Assembly: GCA_964593925.1 (NCBI GenBank)
Contig: CAZQKM010000038.1
Span: forward strand, 1 to 18,817
Reading direction: 5' to 3'
From: Oleidesulfovibrio sp964593925
GTDB lineage: Bacteria > Desulfobacterota > Desulfovibrionia > Desulfovibrionales > Desulfovibrionaceae
Length of the DNA stretch: 18,817 bases
Each line of letters opens with the position of its first letter. Position 1 is the stretch's first letter. The notes under the pieces are model-generated. The model searched no databases. It was not told where the DNA came from and worked only from the letters and a program-made list of their open reading frames with translations. Shown in pieces: positions 1 to 7,725 of this stretch. The translations under genes and the position numbers were made by a program.

Positions 1-240
1 GCTCTGTTTGGAGGAAGCTAACACAATTTTTTAAATTTGACGACACTATCTAGCTAAAGGCTTGGCAAACCCACCCTGTTTCATTTTGCCGCAAACAAAA
101 AGTAGACGCTCTCCAATAGTTTTTATGAAGTAGGCCCAGCTTGTTAAAACTTACGGATAATATGTATATAAATATTTGAAATATATTTAAATTATGTCTT
201 TCTGCTATTCGGGCAAGCTAGAAATAACGAAGGAGGCCCT

Positions 241-460
241 ATGCTGTGCCAAGCCGAGTAGTTCAAAGGAGGTTATTTTCGCGTCTTTGGAATCACCGAC
301 GATTACGAAGTAATTCGGACAATTTTGCAGGGCCGAATGCTCCGATGGCGTCATCGGAGTAGGCTGTCAGAGCGACAACATCAGGGAGCTGAGGGAAAAA
401 CAAAAGTACGCATCGTTTTCACTGGCGCGAGACAGAGGAATAAGGATTTTACATGCCTAA
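241..460 (+). pseudogene. Possible decayed small protein gene (in-frame stop plus frameshift)
   Basis: An ATG at 241 sits behind a strong ribosome-binding site (AAGGAGG, five bases upstream). The frame reads MLCQAE, meets TAG at 259-261, then continues as protein-like sequence (FKGGYFRVFGITDDYEVI...) to about 332. Moving one base forward, the reading continues as DGVIGVGCQSDNIRELREKQ... and ends at TAA 458-460 with a plausible C-terminus (GIRILHA). The two halves together would make a protein of about 72 residues. I recognise no family. The flank at 130-230 is much more AT-rich than the rest of the window, which would fit foreign or decaying DNA. The good ribosome-binding site and protein-like composition of both halves favour a recently broken gene, but chance reading of non-coding DNA cannot be excluded. 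Confidence 0.3.
340..359. repeat. Perfect 8-bp inverted repeat with four-base loop
   Basis: CTCCGATG at 340-347 is followed by GCGT and then CATCGGAG at 352-359. No T-tract follows on either strand, so it is not a typical intrinsic terminator. It lies just after the point where the decayed reading frame at 241-460 shifts frame, and may be a fortuitous hairpin or an operator. Confidence 0.4.
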
Positions 461-494
461 AAAACGGGATACAGCTTATCAGCCATACCCCGTT
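459..494 (-). terminator. Intrinsic terminator of tRNA-Leu
   Basis: Read on the minus strand, AACGGG (494-489 with one bulged base) pairs with CCCGTT (468-463) around a partly paired loop. The stem runs straight into a T6 tract at 464-459. It begins about ten bases after the 3' end of the tRNA-Leu gene, as expected for a single-gene tRNA transcript. Confidence 0.75.
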
Positions 495-504
495 ATCTTT
501 ATGA

Positions 505-590
505 TGGTGCCGAGGGCGGGACTCGAACCCGCACGGACGTAATCCACTACCCCCTCAAGATAGCGTGTCTACCAGTTCCACCACCTCGGC
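505..590 (-). tRNA. tRNA-Leu, anticodon GAG
   Basis: On the minus strand the acceptor strands GCCGAGG and CCTCGGC pair over seven bases, followed by discriminator A and an encoded CCA. The D-arm reads GGTGGAACTGGTAGACACGC, typical of leucine tRNAs. The anticodon stem CTATC/GGTAG encloses loop TTGAGGG, giving anticodon GAG, which reads CUU and CUC. The variable region (TGGATTACGTCC) is extended, as required for a class II tRNA, and the T-arm GCGGGTTCGAGTCCCGC is canonical. The gene is 86 nt with CCA. A promoter lies just upstream and a terminator just downstream, so it is probably a monocistronic unit. Confidence 0.97.
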
Positions 591-608
591 ATTTACAATG
601 CGTCATCC

Positions 609-637
609 ATTATACTGACACAACACATCGTGTGTAT
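609..637 (-). promoter_or_regulatory. Sigma-70-type promoter of tRNA-Leu
   Basis: On the minus strand a perfect TATAAT lies at 614-609, about 19 bases before the first base of the tRNA; transcription would start near 602. A weak -35 (ATACAC-like, 637-632) sits 17 bases upstream. The -10 match and position are convincing; the -35 is poor. Confidence 0.6.
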
Positions 638-639
638 AC

Positions 640-905
640 GTAATACGGGATGCTTGGCAAGATATTTTTATGAAAAACTGGGAAAAACAGTATATGCGGC
701 GGTATGTCCCAAGAGAGACGACAGCTAGCGAGTACTGTATGGTATGACAGGATACATGTGGGCAGGGGGCTGTGTTCAAGGGGCAGTGCCTGGATTTTTC
801 TATGGTGTATCCCGGTGTATGGGCATTGCGTATGTTGGCCAGAGGTACTAGTATGCATGCGGATATACGAGGTGCTAATGTCCGTAAAAATATGGAGTAG
901 TAAGC
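640..905. other. Intergenic stretch with no convincing gene
   Basis: About 265 bases between the tRNA-Leu promoter and the DUF1786 gene. Short open frames occur on both strands, but none has a good ribosome-binding site or protein-like composition. The promoter of the DUF1786 gene should lie here; AT-rich segments at 658-695 are candidate positions, but I see no clear -35/-10 pair. Confidence 0.5.
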
Positions 906-1952
906 ATGAGTAGGCCCTTTACCACGTTGTGTCTTGATATTGGCAGTGGCACACAGGATGCATTGTTGTACACCTCTGATATGGAGCTGGCCAATAGTCC
1001 CAAGTTTGTGTTGCCTGCTCCTGCTCGTCTGGTCGCGAGGCGTATTGCTACGCTGACAAAGGCAGGGCGGGCTGTGTATTTGTATGGTTCCAATATGGGG
1101 GGTGGTTTTGTCGCTGCGCTGGAACATCATATGCAGGCAGGCTATGCCGTGGCCGCACATCCAGATGCATCTGTGGCCATACATGATAATGCGGAGGCTG
1201 TCCGGGCTCGGGGTATTGTTGTCACTGAAGACTGTCCTCCTGACCATGTGCCGGTGTACCTTGCGGATTTTGATCCTGCTTTCTGGCAGGGATTTTTGCG
1301 CCTGGCCGGTCTGGCATATCCGGACGCAGTGATGGCAGCTGCCCAAGACCATGGCTTTTTTCCTGATTCGTCAAATTGTGAAGGGCGGTTTACGCTGTGG
1401 AAGCGTTTTTTGCGTGAGCAGGGTGGCGACCCTGCCATGCTCACCTTGAACACGGTTCCGTCGGGACTAACGAGATTGGCGGCATTGCAGCGGGCCATGG
1501 GGGGCGGCATGGTCTGTGATTCTGGCGGAGCAGCACTGCTGGGTGCGTTGTACATCCCAGAGGTTGTTCGTCGCAGCCACAGGCAAGGCGTTACTGTGAT
1601 CAACGTGGGTAACAGTCATATAACGGCATTTCTGGTCCATTGTGAACGGGTATGCGGCGTCTATGAGCACCATACGGATATGCTGACTATTGAAGCGCTG
1701 CTGGCTGATTTGTCGGAGTTTCGTCACGGCTGGTTGCCCGATGAGCAGGTGCGGGCGGCGGGCGGTCATGGTTGTCTCTTCGGTGCCATTCCCGAAGACG
1801 CAGAAGGCTTTCGTCCTACCTTTATATTGGGTCCGCGTCGTGCCATGCTAGAAGAACACGGCCAATTCATCACGCCCGGAGGAGACATGATGCTCGCAGG
1901 GTGTTTTGGGCTATTGCATGGGCGGGCTTTGCGGCAGGCCAAGGGGGATTAG
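906..1952 (+). CDS. DUF1786 family protein (actin-like ATPase fold)
   Basis: A 348-residue protein that I assign to the DUF1786 family, proteins sometimes labelled as related to pyruvate formate-lyase activation but without an established biochemical role. The N-terminal motif DIGSGTQD (residues 11-18) resembles the first phosphate-binding loop of sugar-kinase/Hsp70/actin proteins. A second glycine-rich stretch, VINVGNSHITAF (231-242), resembles the second loop, and CDSGGAALLGA (204-214) lies between them. There is no signal peptide or membrane segment, so it is probably cytoplasmic. The ATG at 906 has a GGAG nine bases upstream. The CoA-ligase gene follows after 118 bases in the same direction, which hints at a shared pathway, perhaps control or activation of an acyl-CoA-linked reaction. 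Function is inferred only from the fold; the family assignment is from memory. Confidence 0.75.
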   Translation: MSRPFTTLCLDIGSGTQDALLYTSDMELANSPKFVLPAPARLVARRIATLTKAGRAVYLYGSNMGGGFVAALEHHMQAGYAVAAHPDASVAIHDNAEAVRARGIVVTEDCPPDHVPVYLADFDPAFWQGFLRLAGLAYPDAVMAAAQDHGFFPDSSNCEGRFTLWKRFLREQGGDPAMLTLNTVPSGLTRLAALQRAMGGGMVCDSGGAALLGALYIPEVVRRSHRQGVTVINVGNSHITAFLVHCERVCGVYEHHTDMLTIEALLADLSEFRHGWLPDEQVRAAGGHGCLFGAIPEDAEGFRPTFILGPRRAMLEEHGQFITPGGDMMLAGCFGLLHGRALRQAKGD

Positions 1953-2070
1953 GGGCGGTGAGGTCGTTGTGCGGTAAAAGTGAATAGTCTCTGATTCGCA
2001 GCCATTTTCAGATTTTTTATTCCCCGGTGGTATGCTGCTGTAGGCAGCCCAAGGGTAAGGAGAGGGGAGC

Positions 2071-3369
2071 ATGGAGTTTTTTGACAGGGCCGAAACATGG
2101 TCTCGTAAAGAAATAGAACGAGTACAGGGCGTACGGCTGCGTAATAGCGTGGAACAGGCCGTCAAATCACCTTTCTATGCCGCACAGTTACGGGATGCAG
2201 GGGTGGCGCCGGAGGATATCCGTTCGGTTGCGGATGTATGTCGTATTCCTCTGACCACTAAGCAACATTTGCGTGAGCAGTATCCCACGGGTTTGGTGGC
2301 TGTATCTGCCACAGAGCTTGTGCGCCTGCATGCTTCCAGCGGTACTACCGGTGCCCCCACTGTAGTGCACCATACACAGACTGATTTGAATTCCTGGGCT
2401 GATCTGGTGGCCCGCAGTATGTACATGACAGGGGTACGGCCCCATGATGTGTTTCAGAATACCTCAGGGTATGGTTTATTTACCGGAGGACTGGGCATAC
2501 ACAACGGGGCAGAGCGTCTTGGATGCCAGACCATTCCTGCGGGGCCGGGCAATACCAAGCGGCAGATCAAGTTTATTCGTGATTTTAACACCACTGTGCT
2601 GCATATTATTCCTTCATACGCTTTGTATTTGGGGGCAGCCCTGGAGGACGAGGGGCTGACTGGCGACGCATTGCCCTGCCGTATTGCGCTCATTGGCGCA
2701 GAGCCGCACACAGAGGCTGTACGGCGACGTATTGAAGCCATGCTTGGCCTTAAGGCGTTTAACTCGTATGGCCTGTCTGAAATGAATGGCCCAGGGGTTG
2801 CTTTTGAGTGCACCCACCAAGACGGTATGCATGTGTGGGAGGACGCCTTTGTGGCAGAGATCATTGATCCCAAGACCCTTGAGCCTGTGGCAGAAGGGGA
2901 GGTGGGAGAACTCGTCTTGACCTCGCTATGTCGCCAGGGCATGCCTGTGTTGCGCTATCGGACGCGTGACCTAACGCGTTTTGTGCCTGGGCCGTGTGCA
3001 TGCGGTCGCCAGCACCGTCGCATTGATCGCATTTTGGGCAGGGCAGATGACATGATGATCGTCAAGGGGGTAAATATCTACCCCATGCAGATCGAGCAAA
3101 TTCTCATGGGCTTTCCCGAAGTGGGAGAGAGCTACCTTATTGAATTGACGCGTGAGGATTTTATTGACCAGTTGTGTGTCAAGGTTGAAATTCGTGACGG
3201 GTATTTTGTGGAAGACATGCGTGTGCTTACTGGATTGCAAAAGGCCATTGTGCGTGAACTGCGTGATGAAATTTTGGTGACGCCGCGTGTAGATTTGGTG
3301 CAGACGGGCTCCCTGCCCAAGGCCGAAGGCAAAGCCGTACGTGTTGTGGACAAGCGTCAGGCGGACTAG
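2071..3369 (+). CDS. Phenylacetate-CoA ligase family (AMP-forming acid-CoA ligase)
   Basis: A 432-residue adenylate-forming enzyme of the PaaK family, which activates an aryl or related carboxylic acid to its CoA thioester with ATP in the cytoplasm. Visible motifs, in order: phosphate-binding loop SSGTTG (89-94); SYGLSE (232-237), which contributes to adenine and acid binding; YRTRDLT with the ribose-binding aspartate (about residue 300); the hinge segment GRADDMMIVKGVNIYP (323-338); and a C-terminal lysine-bearing LPKAEGK (415-421). Length matches the PaaK family (about 430). The start at 2071 follows a strong AAGGAGAGGGGA. The following DUF456 gene begins two bases after the stop. No other phenylacetate or indolepyruvate pathway gene is in view, so the natural acid is unknown; aryl acids from amino-acid fermentation are reasonable candidates in this type of anaerobe. 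Confidence 0.9.
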   Translation: MEFFDRAETWSRKEIERVQGVRLRNSVEQAVKSPFYAAQLRDAGVAPEDIRSVADVCRIPLTTKQHLREQYPTGLVAVSATELVRLHASSGTTGAPTVVHHTQTDLNSWADLVARSMYMTGVRPHDVFQNTSGYGLFTGGLGIHNGAERLGCQTIPAGPGNTKRQIKFIRDFNTTVLHIIPSYALYLGAALEDEGLTGDALPCRIALIGAEPHTEAVRRRIEAMLGLKAFNSYGLSEMNGPGVAFECTHQDGMHVWEDAFVAEIIDPKTLEPVAEGEVGELVLTSLCRQGMPVLRYRTRDLTRFVPGPCACGRQHRRIDRILGRADDMMIVKGVNIYPMQIEQILMGFPEVGESYLIELTREDFIDQLCVKVEIRDGYFVEDMRVLTGLQKAIVRELRDEILVTPRVDLVQTGSLPKAEGKAVRVVDKRQAD

Positions 3370-3371
3370 GC

Positions 3372-3872
3372 ATGAGTACGTTTTTTAGTGTTGCCATGGC
3401 CGTAGTGCTGCTGCTTGTACTCGGATTGCACGTGCTCAGCCTGCCTGCCAACTGGTTATTGCTTGGGGGGGCGTTGCTGTGGAAGTGGCTGTCTCCCCCT
3501 CCTCACGGGCTGGATATGTGGGTTTTTGCCATGCTTGTCGGGCTTGCCTTACTGGCTGAAGTGCTGGAGTTTTGCGTGCAGCTTTGGGGAAGCAAACGCT
3601 ATGGAGGCACAGGTCGGGGTACGTTGGGCGGCTTTATAGGTGGCCTTCTTGGAGCTGTGCTGGGGGCGCCTTTCTTTTTTGGCCTGGGGGCGCTGTTTGG
3701 CGTTTTGGGGGGCGCGTACCTTGGTTGTTTTGTTATGGAGTTGGGCCTTGGGCGTTCCTTTGATGAAGCTGGAAAGGCTGCCAAGGGGACGTTTTTTGGA
3801 CGTTTTTGGGGGCTTTCCATCAAGTTTGGTATCGGGGTGTGGATGTGGATAGTGATTGTTTTTCGTATGTAA
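3372..3872 (+). CDS. DUF456 family membrane protein
   Basis: A 166-residue, strongly hydrophobic protein with about four or five likely membrane segments, at roughly residues 5-35, 40-60, 82-100, 102-122 and 147-165. The central part is very rich in glycine (GRGTLGGFIGGLLGAVLGAPF), with repeated small-residue patterns, which is the hallmark I associate with DUF456. No enzymatic motif is visible and the function of the family is not established. The ATG lies two bases after the CoA-ligase stop, with AGGCGGA upstream, so translation is probably coupled. A short GC hairpin (ACCCC/GGGGT, 3877-3893) follows the stop, without a T-tract. Confidence 0.75.
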   Translation: MSTFFSVAMAVVLLLVLGLHVLSLPANWLLLGGALLWKWLSPPPHGLDMWVFAMLVGLALLAEVLEFCVQLWGSKRYGGTGRGTLGGFIGGLLGAVLGAPFFFGLGALFGVLGGAYLGCFVMELGLGRSFDEAGKAAKGTFFGRFWGLSIKFGIGVWMWIVIVFRM

Positions 3873-3959
3873 CCAACCCCCTGTTTTGGGGTATCGCAAT
3901 GGACAAAAGTAGAAAAAGAGACGTTGTGCCGGTGGGGTACTGCAGCATGGGGTGGAAGA

Positions 3960-4724
3960 ATGGCACTTGAGGGTGTGGCCGTGGTGTTGGTGTCGCCGCG
4001 TTTTCCTGAAAATATAGGCATGGCGGCACGTGCCTGTGCCAATATGGGCGTATCGGAGCTGGTTGTGGTATCGCCAGAGCGCTGGTCTCCAGACAAATCG
4101 GCTCCGCTGGCAACGGCCAAGGGGCTTGTTGTGCTTGAGGGAGTACGGCTAGAGCAGACGCTTCATGAGGCTCTTGCGCCCTACAGTGCGGTATTTGGGA
4201 CCACTGCCCGTACGGGGGGGTGGCGCCGGCACATACTATCGCCTGAAAATGCAGCCCCCCTGGTGCGGGCTGAAGTAGGCCGGGGTGGCAGAGTGGCACT
4301 TGTTTTCGGGCCTGAAGACAGGGGGCTGACCAATGAAGAGACGGAAATATGTTCGCGCCTTGTGAGTATTCCTACCAGCGAGGCTCGTTCGCTCAATGTG
4401 GCGCAGGCTGTGCTTATTATGTTGTATGAATGCTTTAAAGTTGCGCAGGCTACTCCTCATTTCCGGAGGGACGGGCAGGAGCAGGAGAGCTCACCTGTGC
4501 TTGCGCACAGAGAGCAAGAGCTGCTTTTTCGTACCTTGCAAGAGACCCTGCTGGCCATAGGCTATTTACACAAGAGCGGTACGGACTATTTCATGCTGCC
4601 GGTGCGGCGTTTTGTGCAAAAAATACCACTCCGGCGGTATGAATTTGATATGCTCATGGGAATTTGTCGGCAAATGCGGCACATGGTCCGGCAGGCGGCA
4701 AAACATACTTCGCGAGATTCTTGA
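3960..4724 (+). CDS. tRNA 2'-O-methyltransferase, TrmJ-like (SPOUT family)
   Basis: A 254-residue SpoU/TrmH-class RNA methyltransferase that would transfer a methyl group from S-adenosylmethionine to a ribose 2'-OH. The N-terminus VAVVLVSPRFPENIGMAARA has the conserved N-G-R signature of motif 1. Motif 2 is LVFGPEDRGLTNEE (about 114-127), and motif 3 is PTSEARSLNVAQAV (about 138-151), which forms the trefoil-knot cofactor site. The C-terminal extension beyond about residue 165 is longer than in TrmL-type enzymes and fits TrmJ, which modifies position 32 of the anticodon loop. An upstream in-frame TTG at 3924 would add 12 residues with no family resemblance, so ATG 3960 (preceded by GGAAG) is preferred. 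Exact tRNA target is inferred from family only. Confidence 0.88.
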   Translation: MALEGVAVVLVSPRFPENIGMAARACANMGVSELVVVSPERWSPDKSAPLATAKGLVVLEGVRLEQTLHEALAPYSAVFGTTARTGGWRRHILSPENAAPLVRAEVGRGGRVALVFGPEDRGLTNEETEICSRLVSIPTSEARSLNVAQAVLIMLYECFKVAQATPHFRRDGQEQESSPVLAHREQELLFRTLQETLLAIGYLHKSGTDYFMLPVRRFVQKIPLRRYEFDMLMGICRQMRHMVRQAAKHTSRDS

Positions 4725-4980
4725 ACACTTTGTCAACGGTGCATGTGCCTGAGCATAGCTGCGGACGGGTCCTGCCATCTTTGTATTACAAGGCCTTGGG
4801 ACAGTGCCAAGGGGCACCGGATATCTGCCTGTACCATACAACCGTTGCTGAGCCGGACCGGTGCCAGGCCCACGGCAGGACGTTGTGCTGGCTTTCGGGG
4901 CGTCGAAGGTGTATTGTATGTACCTTTGGGGTGGTGTGCGTCATGCAGAAAACAGTCCGCCATGGCCTGGCCTGCGCTTT
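4725..4980. other. Convergent intergenic spacer, no gene seen
   Basis: This lies between the 3' ends of trmJ (+) and livF (-). A modest hairpin CCTTGG/CCAAGG with a seven-base loop lies near 4794-4812 but has no T-tract. I see no convincing intrinsic terminator for either operon, so Rho-dependent termination or overlapping transcript ends are possible. Confidence 0.5.
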
Positions 4981-5685
4981 TTACATACCAAGATAGGCTT
5001 TTTGTACGTTGTCGTTGTCCAGTAGATTGGCGGCTGAGTCACTCATGGTGATACGGCCTGTTTCCATGACATAGGCACGGTGGGCGATTTTAAGTGCTTG
5101 GTGTGCATTTTGTTCTACCAGGAATATGGTCATGCCATCGCTGTTGAGTTTTTGGATAATTTGAAAAATCTGTGCGATGATGATGGGCGCCAGCCCCAGA
5201 GACGGCTCGTCCAGCAAGAGCAGACGCGGGCGCGCCATAAGCGCACGTGAAATGGCAAGCATTTGCTGTTCGCCACCCGAAAGTGTGCCTCCGAGCTGTT
5301 TGCGGCGTTCTGCCAGAATGGGAAACAACGAGAGTACGTAGTCAAGATCACGCCTGATGCCTTGCGTGTCGCTGCGTAGAAAGGCACCAAGGTCCAGATT
5401 TTCCATGACAGTCATTTCGGAGAAAATCAGGCGCCCTTCGGGCACTTGGTTTATGCCCAAGCGTACGATTCGGTCAGGCTTCATGGCTTGTATGGGCTTT
5501 CCTTCAAAACATACCTCACCGCTGCTGACGGGAACACCCCCGCAAATGGACATGAGTGTGGTGGATTTGCCCGCGCCGTTGGCACCAATGAGCGAGACAA
5601 TTTCGCCTTCATTGATGTGCAGCGAAACATGGCGTAATGCCTGAATATTACCATAATACGTGTTGATGCTGCACAGTTCAAGCAT
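4981..5685 (-). CDS. livF: Branched-chain amino-acid ABC transporter ATPase LivF
   Basis: A 234-residue ATP-binding subunit of a high-affinity branched-chain amino-acid (HAAT) importer, acting at the cytoplasmic face of the membrane. Walker A is GANGAGKST (34-42), the ABC signature LSGGEQQ (135-141), and Walker B LLLLDEPS (155-162) followed by LGLAP, a pattern typical of LivF. The length is the usual one. Its start overlaps the end of livG by eight bases, so the two ATPases are probably translationally coupled and made in equal amounts. It is the last gene of the operon. Confidence 0.96.
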   Translation of the reverse strand: MLELCSINTYYGNIQALRHVSLHINEGEIVSLIGANGAGKSTTLMSICGGVPVSSGEVCFEGKPIQAMKPDRIVRLGINQVPEGRLIFSEMTVMENLDLGAFLRSDTQGIRRDLDYVLSLFPILAERRKQLGGTLSGGEQQMLAISRALMARPRLLLLDEPSLGLAPIIIAQIFQIIQKLNSDGMTIFLVEQNAHQALKIAHRAYVMETGRITMSDSAANLLDNDNVQKAYLGM

Positions 5686-6463
5686 GGGCGTCTTCTCCCA
5701 GATATGCTTTGATGACGCGAGGATCCTTGCGGATTTCTTCGGGGGTGCCTTCTGAAATAAGGCAGCCGTATTCCATTACATAAATACGCTCGGAAAGATT
5801 CATCACAAGGCTCATGTCATGTTCGATAAGCAGTATGGCCACATTACGCTCGTCACGAATGCGCCGAATCAGCGAGACTAGTTCGGTTGTTTCTTGCGGA
5901 TTCATGCCTGCTGCAGGTTCGTCCAGCAACAACAGATCCGGCTCGGTGGCAAGGGCTCTGGCTACCTCCAGTTTACGCTGTGCACCATAGGGTAGGTTGG
6001 CGGCCTGCTCATCATATAGAGCTTCCAAACCAACATATTCTAACAGGGCGTAACTTTTGCGTATGGTTTCACGTTCTTCTCGCATGACTGCCGGGGGTCG
6101 GAACAATGCCCCCAGAATACCGGCTTTGGTCCGGCAGTGGCGGGCAATCATAACATTTTCCAGTACGGTCATGTTTTTGAAGAGTCTGATGTTTTGAAAG
6201 GTGCGCGCCATACCAAGGCGGGTTACAAGATTGGGTCTTATGCCATTTATGAGCGTGGGGTTTCCCTGAGAGGGGGTGAAGTGCACGCTTCCTTCCGAGG
6301 GGGTGTAGATACTGGTGATGCAGTTGAAAAAGGTGGTTTTACCTGCACCGTTAGGGCCAATGAGTGCCACGATTTCACCGGCGTCAATGACCATATCCAC
6401 TTCGCTGAGCGCGCGTAGACCGCCGAAGTTTTTTGAGAGAGCACGTACTTCAAGAACAGGCAT
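5678..6463 (-). CDS. livG: Branched-chain amino-acid ABC transporter ATPase LivG
   Basis: A 261-residue second ATPase of the Liv importer. Walker A is GPNGAGKTT (36-44). The family-typical degenerate signature LPYGAQRKLEVARAL lies at 157-171, Walker B LLLLDEPAAGMNP at 177-189, and the switch histidine in LLIEHDMSLV at about 215. The C-terminus GTPEEIRKDPRVIKAYLG is the characteristic LivG tail. Its ATG shares one base with the stop of livM (TGATG), a classic coupled junction, and its 3' end overlaps livF. It would pair with LivF under the LivH/LivM membrane heterodimer. Confidence 0.96.
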   Translation of the reverse strand: MPVLEVRALSKNFGGLRALSEVDMVIDAGEIVALIGPNGAGKTTFFNCITSIYTPSEGSVHFTPSQGNPTLINGIRPNLVTRLGMARTFQNIRLFKNMTVLENVMIARHCRTKAGILGALFRPPAVMREERETIRKSYALLEYVGLEALYDEQAANLPYGAQRKLEVARALATEPDLLLLDEPAAGMNPQETTELVSLIRRIRDERNVAILLIEHDMSLVMNLSERIYVMEYGCLISEGTPEEIRKDPRVIKAYLGEDAHA

Positions 6464-7674
6464 CAGGCGTCTCCTCTCGTGCCATTCTGTGCCATGACGT
6501 CGTATTTACGCTTTTTGGGCGTGATAAGCCCTTGAGGGCGAAACATCATCATCAGCACCATGGCTGAGGCAAACATGAGCATGCGGTACTCGGCGAACTC
6601 ACGCAGGTACTCGGGGAGCAAGATGAGAAATGCTGCTCCTAGGATGACGCCAACGCTTGATCCCATTCCTCCAAGCACCACGATGGAAAGAATAATGGCA
6701 GATTCCATAAAGGTAAAACTGGCTGGATTGATGAATGTCGTTTTGGCTGCAAAGATGACTCCGGCAAAGCCTGCCCACGCGGTACCCGTACCAAAGGCAA
6801 CAAGTTTGACATTCACACGGTCAATGCCCATGGCCTGGCAGGCAATTTCGTCTTCCCGCAGGGCTTGCAACGCTCGTCCCACGCGGGAGTCCTTGATGCG
6901 CTGTACTGCAACAATGGTGCAGACAGCCATACACAACACAATATAGTAAATATAGATACCGGTTGCGGCTACACCAAGATCTGCCCCGAAAAGCGAAGGC
7001 CTGGAAATATCAGAAATACCACCCGGGCCATGGGTGACCTCGCTCCAGTTTTCCAGCACTAGCCGTATGATTTCACCAAAGCCCAAGGTCACAATGGCAA
7101 GGTAATCCCCCCGCAGGCGCAAGACTGGAAAGGCCAGCGCCACTCCCGCGAGGGCGGCCAGTAGGCCCCCCACAGGCAGTACCGCCCAGAAGCCTAAGCC
7201 AAAATGGAAGTTCAGCAAGGCATACGTGTATGCACCAATGGCATAAAAGGCTGCATAGCCGAGGAACAACATACCGGCCACTCCCACTACGATATTCAGG
7301 CCCAACCCCAGGATGACATATAGTAGAAAGGAGATCATGATGTTGGTCTGGTATGTGGACACCAGCCAAGGCAGGAGAGCACTCCCTGCCAGCACGGCAG
7401 CATATGCGGCGTTGGTAATGCGGGGGGCTTGGGTCAGGTGGCGGATACGTGAATAGGAATCATGCGCCCCTGCTCCAGAGCGTATCCGGTCCCGGCGTGT
7501 CAGGGCCCAGCGCCAGACGAAAGATAAGATAAAGCTGGCGATGCCCATATGGAGCATGTTCATCCAGCGCCATGTCACGATACCATTTATGGTATCCACA
7601 CGGAGTACCAACAGCGGAAATGTAAGAAACATAAACCAGAGACTGATTAGAAGGGATTGTTTTATTTTATCCAT
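6463..7674 (-). CDS. livM: Branched-chain amino-acid ABC transporter permease LivM
   Basis: A 403-residue inner-membrane permease. The first 120 residues hold additional hydrophobic segments and a basic linker (RWALTRRDRIRSG). The conserved LivM core follows: the glycine-rich segment GLGLNIVVGVAGMLFLGYAA, FPVLRLRGDYLAIVTLGFGEIIR, the cytoplasmic coupling region ALREDEIACQAMGID, and the C-terminal GGMGSSVGVILGAAFLILLPE. Length is close to the E. coli protein. The ATG at 7674 has AGGA about ten bases upstream, and 51 bases separate it from the stop of livH. Confidence 0.94.
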   Translation of the reverse strand: MDKIKQSLLISLWFMFLTFPLLVLRVDTINGIVTWRWMNMLHMGIASFILSFVWRWALTRRDRIRSGAGAHDSYSRIRHLTQAPRITNAAYAAVLAGSALLPWLVSTYQTNIMISFLLYVILGLGLNIVVGVAGMLFLGYAAFYAIGAYTYALLNFHFGLGFWAVLPVGGLLAALAGVALAFPVLRLRGDYLAIVTLGFGEIIRLVLENWSEVTHGPGGISDISRPSLFGADLGVAATGIYIYYIVLCMAVCTIVAVQRIKDSRVGRALQALREDEIACQAMGIDRVNVKLVAFGTGTAWAGFAGVIFAAKTTFINPASFTFMESAIILSIVVLGGMGSSVGVILGAAFLILLPEYLREFAEYRMLMFASAMVLMMMFRPQGLITPKKRKYDVMAQNGTRGDA

Positions 7675-7725
7675 ACCATGTGGTCCTGAGCAAAAGGCAG
7701 TGTGACACTGTCGTGCATGAGCGGG

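Noticed and set aside
704..913. Short plus-strand frame before the DUF1786 gene
   Set aside because: No ribosome-binding site or family resemblance, and it overlaps the real start.
603..1352. Long minus-strand open frame across the DUF1786 gene
   Set aside because: It lies largely antisense to a well-supported gene, and its translation is Cys/His-rich and low in protein-like patterns.
4794..4812. Hairpin after trmJ as a terminator
   Set aside because: Only six pairs and no T-tract on either strand.
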